This document shows, in pieces, positions 5,693-6,318 of a stretch of 6,318 nt of DNA. Made by a program: the position numbers and the translations under genes. A model generated the notes under the pieces. The model was not told the DNA's origin and did no database searches. It saw only the letters and a program-made list of their open reading frames with translations. How positions within the stretch are numbered: the stretch's first letter is position 1; every line of letters begins with the position of its first letter. The DNA comes from Pedobacter sp. UBA2067 (GTDB taxonomy: Bacteria; Bacteroidota; Bacteroidia; Sphingobacteriales; Sphingobacteriaceae): NCBI GenBank assembly GCA_002333205.1, contig DDAD01000046.1, positions 50,606-56,923 of the forward strand. Reading direction: 5' to 3'.

Positions 5693-6318
5693 ATGGGTAT
5701 ACAAGTACTAAGGGAAGACAATAATAAGGGGGAAATCTCCATCAAAGAAGTTTCAGCTAAGCTGAATTTACTGTATCTCGATCTAAAGTCTAAATGGTTG
5801 TTGTTGTTGGCCATTGCCGTAATTGCAGCCATCGCAGGGTACTTCTATGCGAAGTCAAGAGTACCTATTTATACGGCTACGACAACATTTGTGCTGGAGA
5901 ATCCGGAGGGTAGTTCAGGTTTGGGTCAGTACGCGGGTCTCGCTTCCATGGTTGGCGTGGACCTGGGCGGCGGCGGTGGCGGAATATTTCAGGGCGATAA
6001 TATCCTGGAACTCTATAAATCGCGTACAATGATTGAAAAAACCTTGTTGAGCGAGGTATCGGATGAGGGTAAAACACAACTTCTAATTGATCGATTTATT
6101 GACTTTAATGAACTCAGGAAAACCTGGGCTGAAAAGCCGGCTTTGAAAGACATACAGTTTGTACGTCATGATAAAAGGCAGATTACCCGTGCTACACGTC
6201 TGCAGGACAGTGTTCTTGCCGCAATAGCAGGTTCGATCAATAAATCGAATTTGACGGTGGTTAAGCCGGACAAGAATCTGAGTATCATCCGCGTTGATGT
6301 GAAAACCAAGGATGAGTT
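5693..6318 (+). CDS. Wzz/PCP-family polysaccharide chain-length protein, N-terminal part (runs off the right edge)
   Basis: The frame is open from ATG 5693 to the window end (208 full codons), with an in-frame TAA just upstream at 5684-5686, so this start is secure. A short cytoplasmic N-terminus (about 1-34) containing ISIKEVSAKLN leads into a first membrane helix, WLLLLAIAVIAAIAGYFYAK (35-54). The periplasmic start of a Wzz domain follows: PIYTATTTFVLEN (58-70), a glycine-rich loop with six consecutive Gly (92-97), then GDNILELYKSRTMIEKTLLS, the common Bacteroidota form. In the family, such proteins oligomerise in the inner membrane and set the chain length made by a Wzy polymerase. The second membrane helix, and any C-terminal tyrosine-kinase domain, would lie outside, so a short Wzz cannot be told from a Wzc-type protein. 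An AAGG four bases before the ATG is a weak ribosome site. Confidence 0.92.
   Translation, partial: MGIQVLREDNNKGEISIKEVSAKLNLLYLDLKSKWLLLLAIAVIAAIAGYFYAKSRVPIYTATTTFVLENPEGSSGLGQYAGLASMVGVDLGGGGGGIFQGDNILELYKSRTMIEKTLLSEVSDEGKTQLLIDRFIDFNELRKTWAEKPALKDIQFVRHDKRQITRATRLQDSVLAAIAGSINKSNLTVVKPDKNLSIIRVDVKTKDE

Noticed and set aside
5966..5983. GGC-rich stretch in the Wzz-like gene as a slippage repeat
   Set aside because: It encodes six glycines with mixed codons (GGC, GGT, GGA) in a loop that is commonly glycine-rich in Bacteroidota members of this family.
1..6318. CRISPR array, tRNA or rRNA gene, insertion sequence or defence system
   Set aside because: No regularly spaced repeats, cloverleaf-like sequence, transposase motifs or terminal inverted repeats were seen; the coding content is explained by sugar use and polysaccharide synthesis.

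Overview
The window looks like chromosomal DNA of a Bacteroidota bacterium, probably Sphingobacteriaceae (Pedobacter-like). Four things point there: three matches to the TAnnTTTG -7 promoter element, weak or absent Shine-Dalgarno sites at several starts, a FUCA1-like secreted GH29 fucosidase beside a LacI-type regulator, and a Bacteroidota-style polysaccharide cluster. The genus is an inference from protein style; no database search was possible.

Left part (1-1641), a sugar-utilisation edge. The N-terminus of a LacI-family regulator runs leftward out of the window. It is divergent from a gene for a secreted GH29 alpha-L-fucosidase. The fucosidase reading frame is complete from signal peptide to C-terminus except for one in-frame TAA at 364-366, just before the conserved FGIFIHWG segment. 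It is therefore either a very recent pseudogene, a readthrough case or a sequence error. The 161-base divergent intergenic stretch holds a -7 box for the regulator and a 7-base inverted repeat that could be an operator.

Middle (1633-3713, minus strand), a two-gene unit. A Wzx-like polysaccharide flippase overlaps by 13 bases a 246-residue protein that I read as a probable, poorly characterised glycosyltransferase. The last gene of this unit overlaps the fucosidase tail to tail by 9 bases.

Right part (3807-6318, plus strand), the other arm of the same cluster. It carries a GT2 glycosyltransferase, a GT-B-fold glycosyltransferase overlapping it by one base, and the N-terminal 208 residues of a Wzz/PCP-family chain-length protein that has its own predicted promoter. 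Together the middle and right parts look like the start of a Wzx/Wzy-type exopolysaccharide, capsule or O-antigen locus: glycosyltransferases build the repeat unit on a lipid carrier, the flippase moves it across the inner membrane, and the Wzz-like protein sets chain length. Polymerase, export and priming genes would lie beyond the right edge.

The most unusual DNA is the 93-base divergent control region between flippase and GT2 (3714-3806). It has a run of nine C, a three-copy CAAT repeat touching the flippase start codon, and a G-rich ribosome binding site that could pair with the C run. These could make the surface polysaccharide phase-variable, but this is a hypothesis. I see no CRISPR array, tRNA, rRNA, insertion sequence or clearly new defence system.
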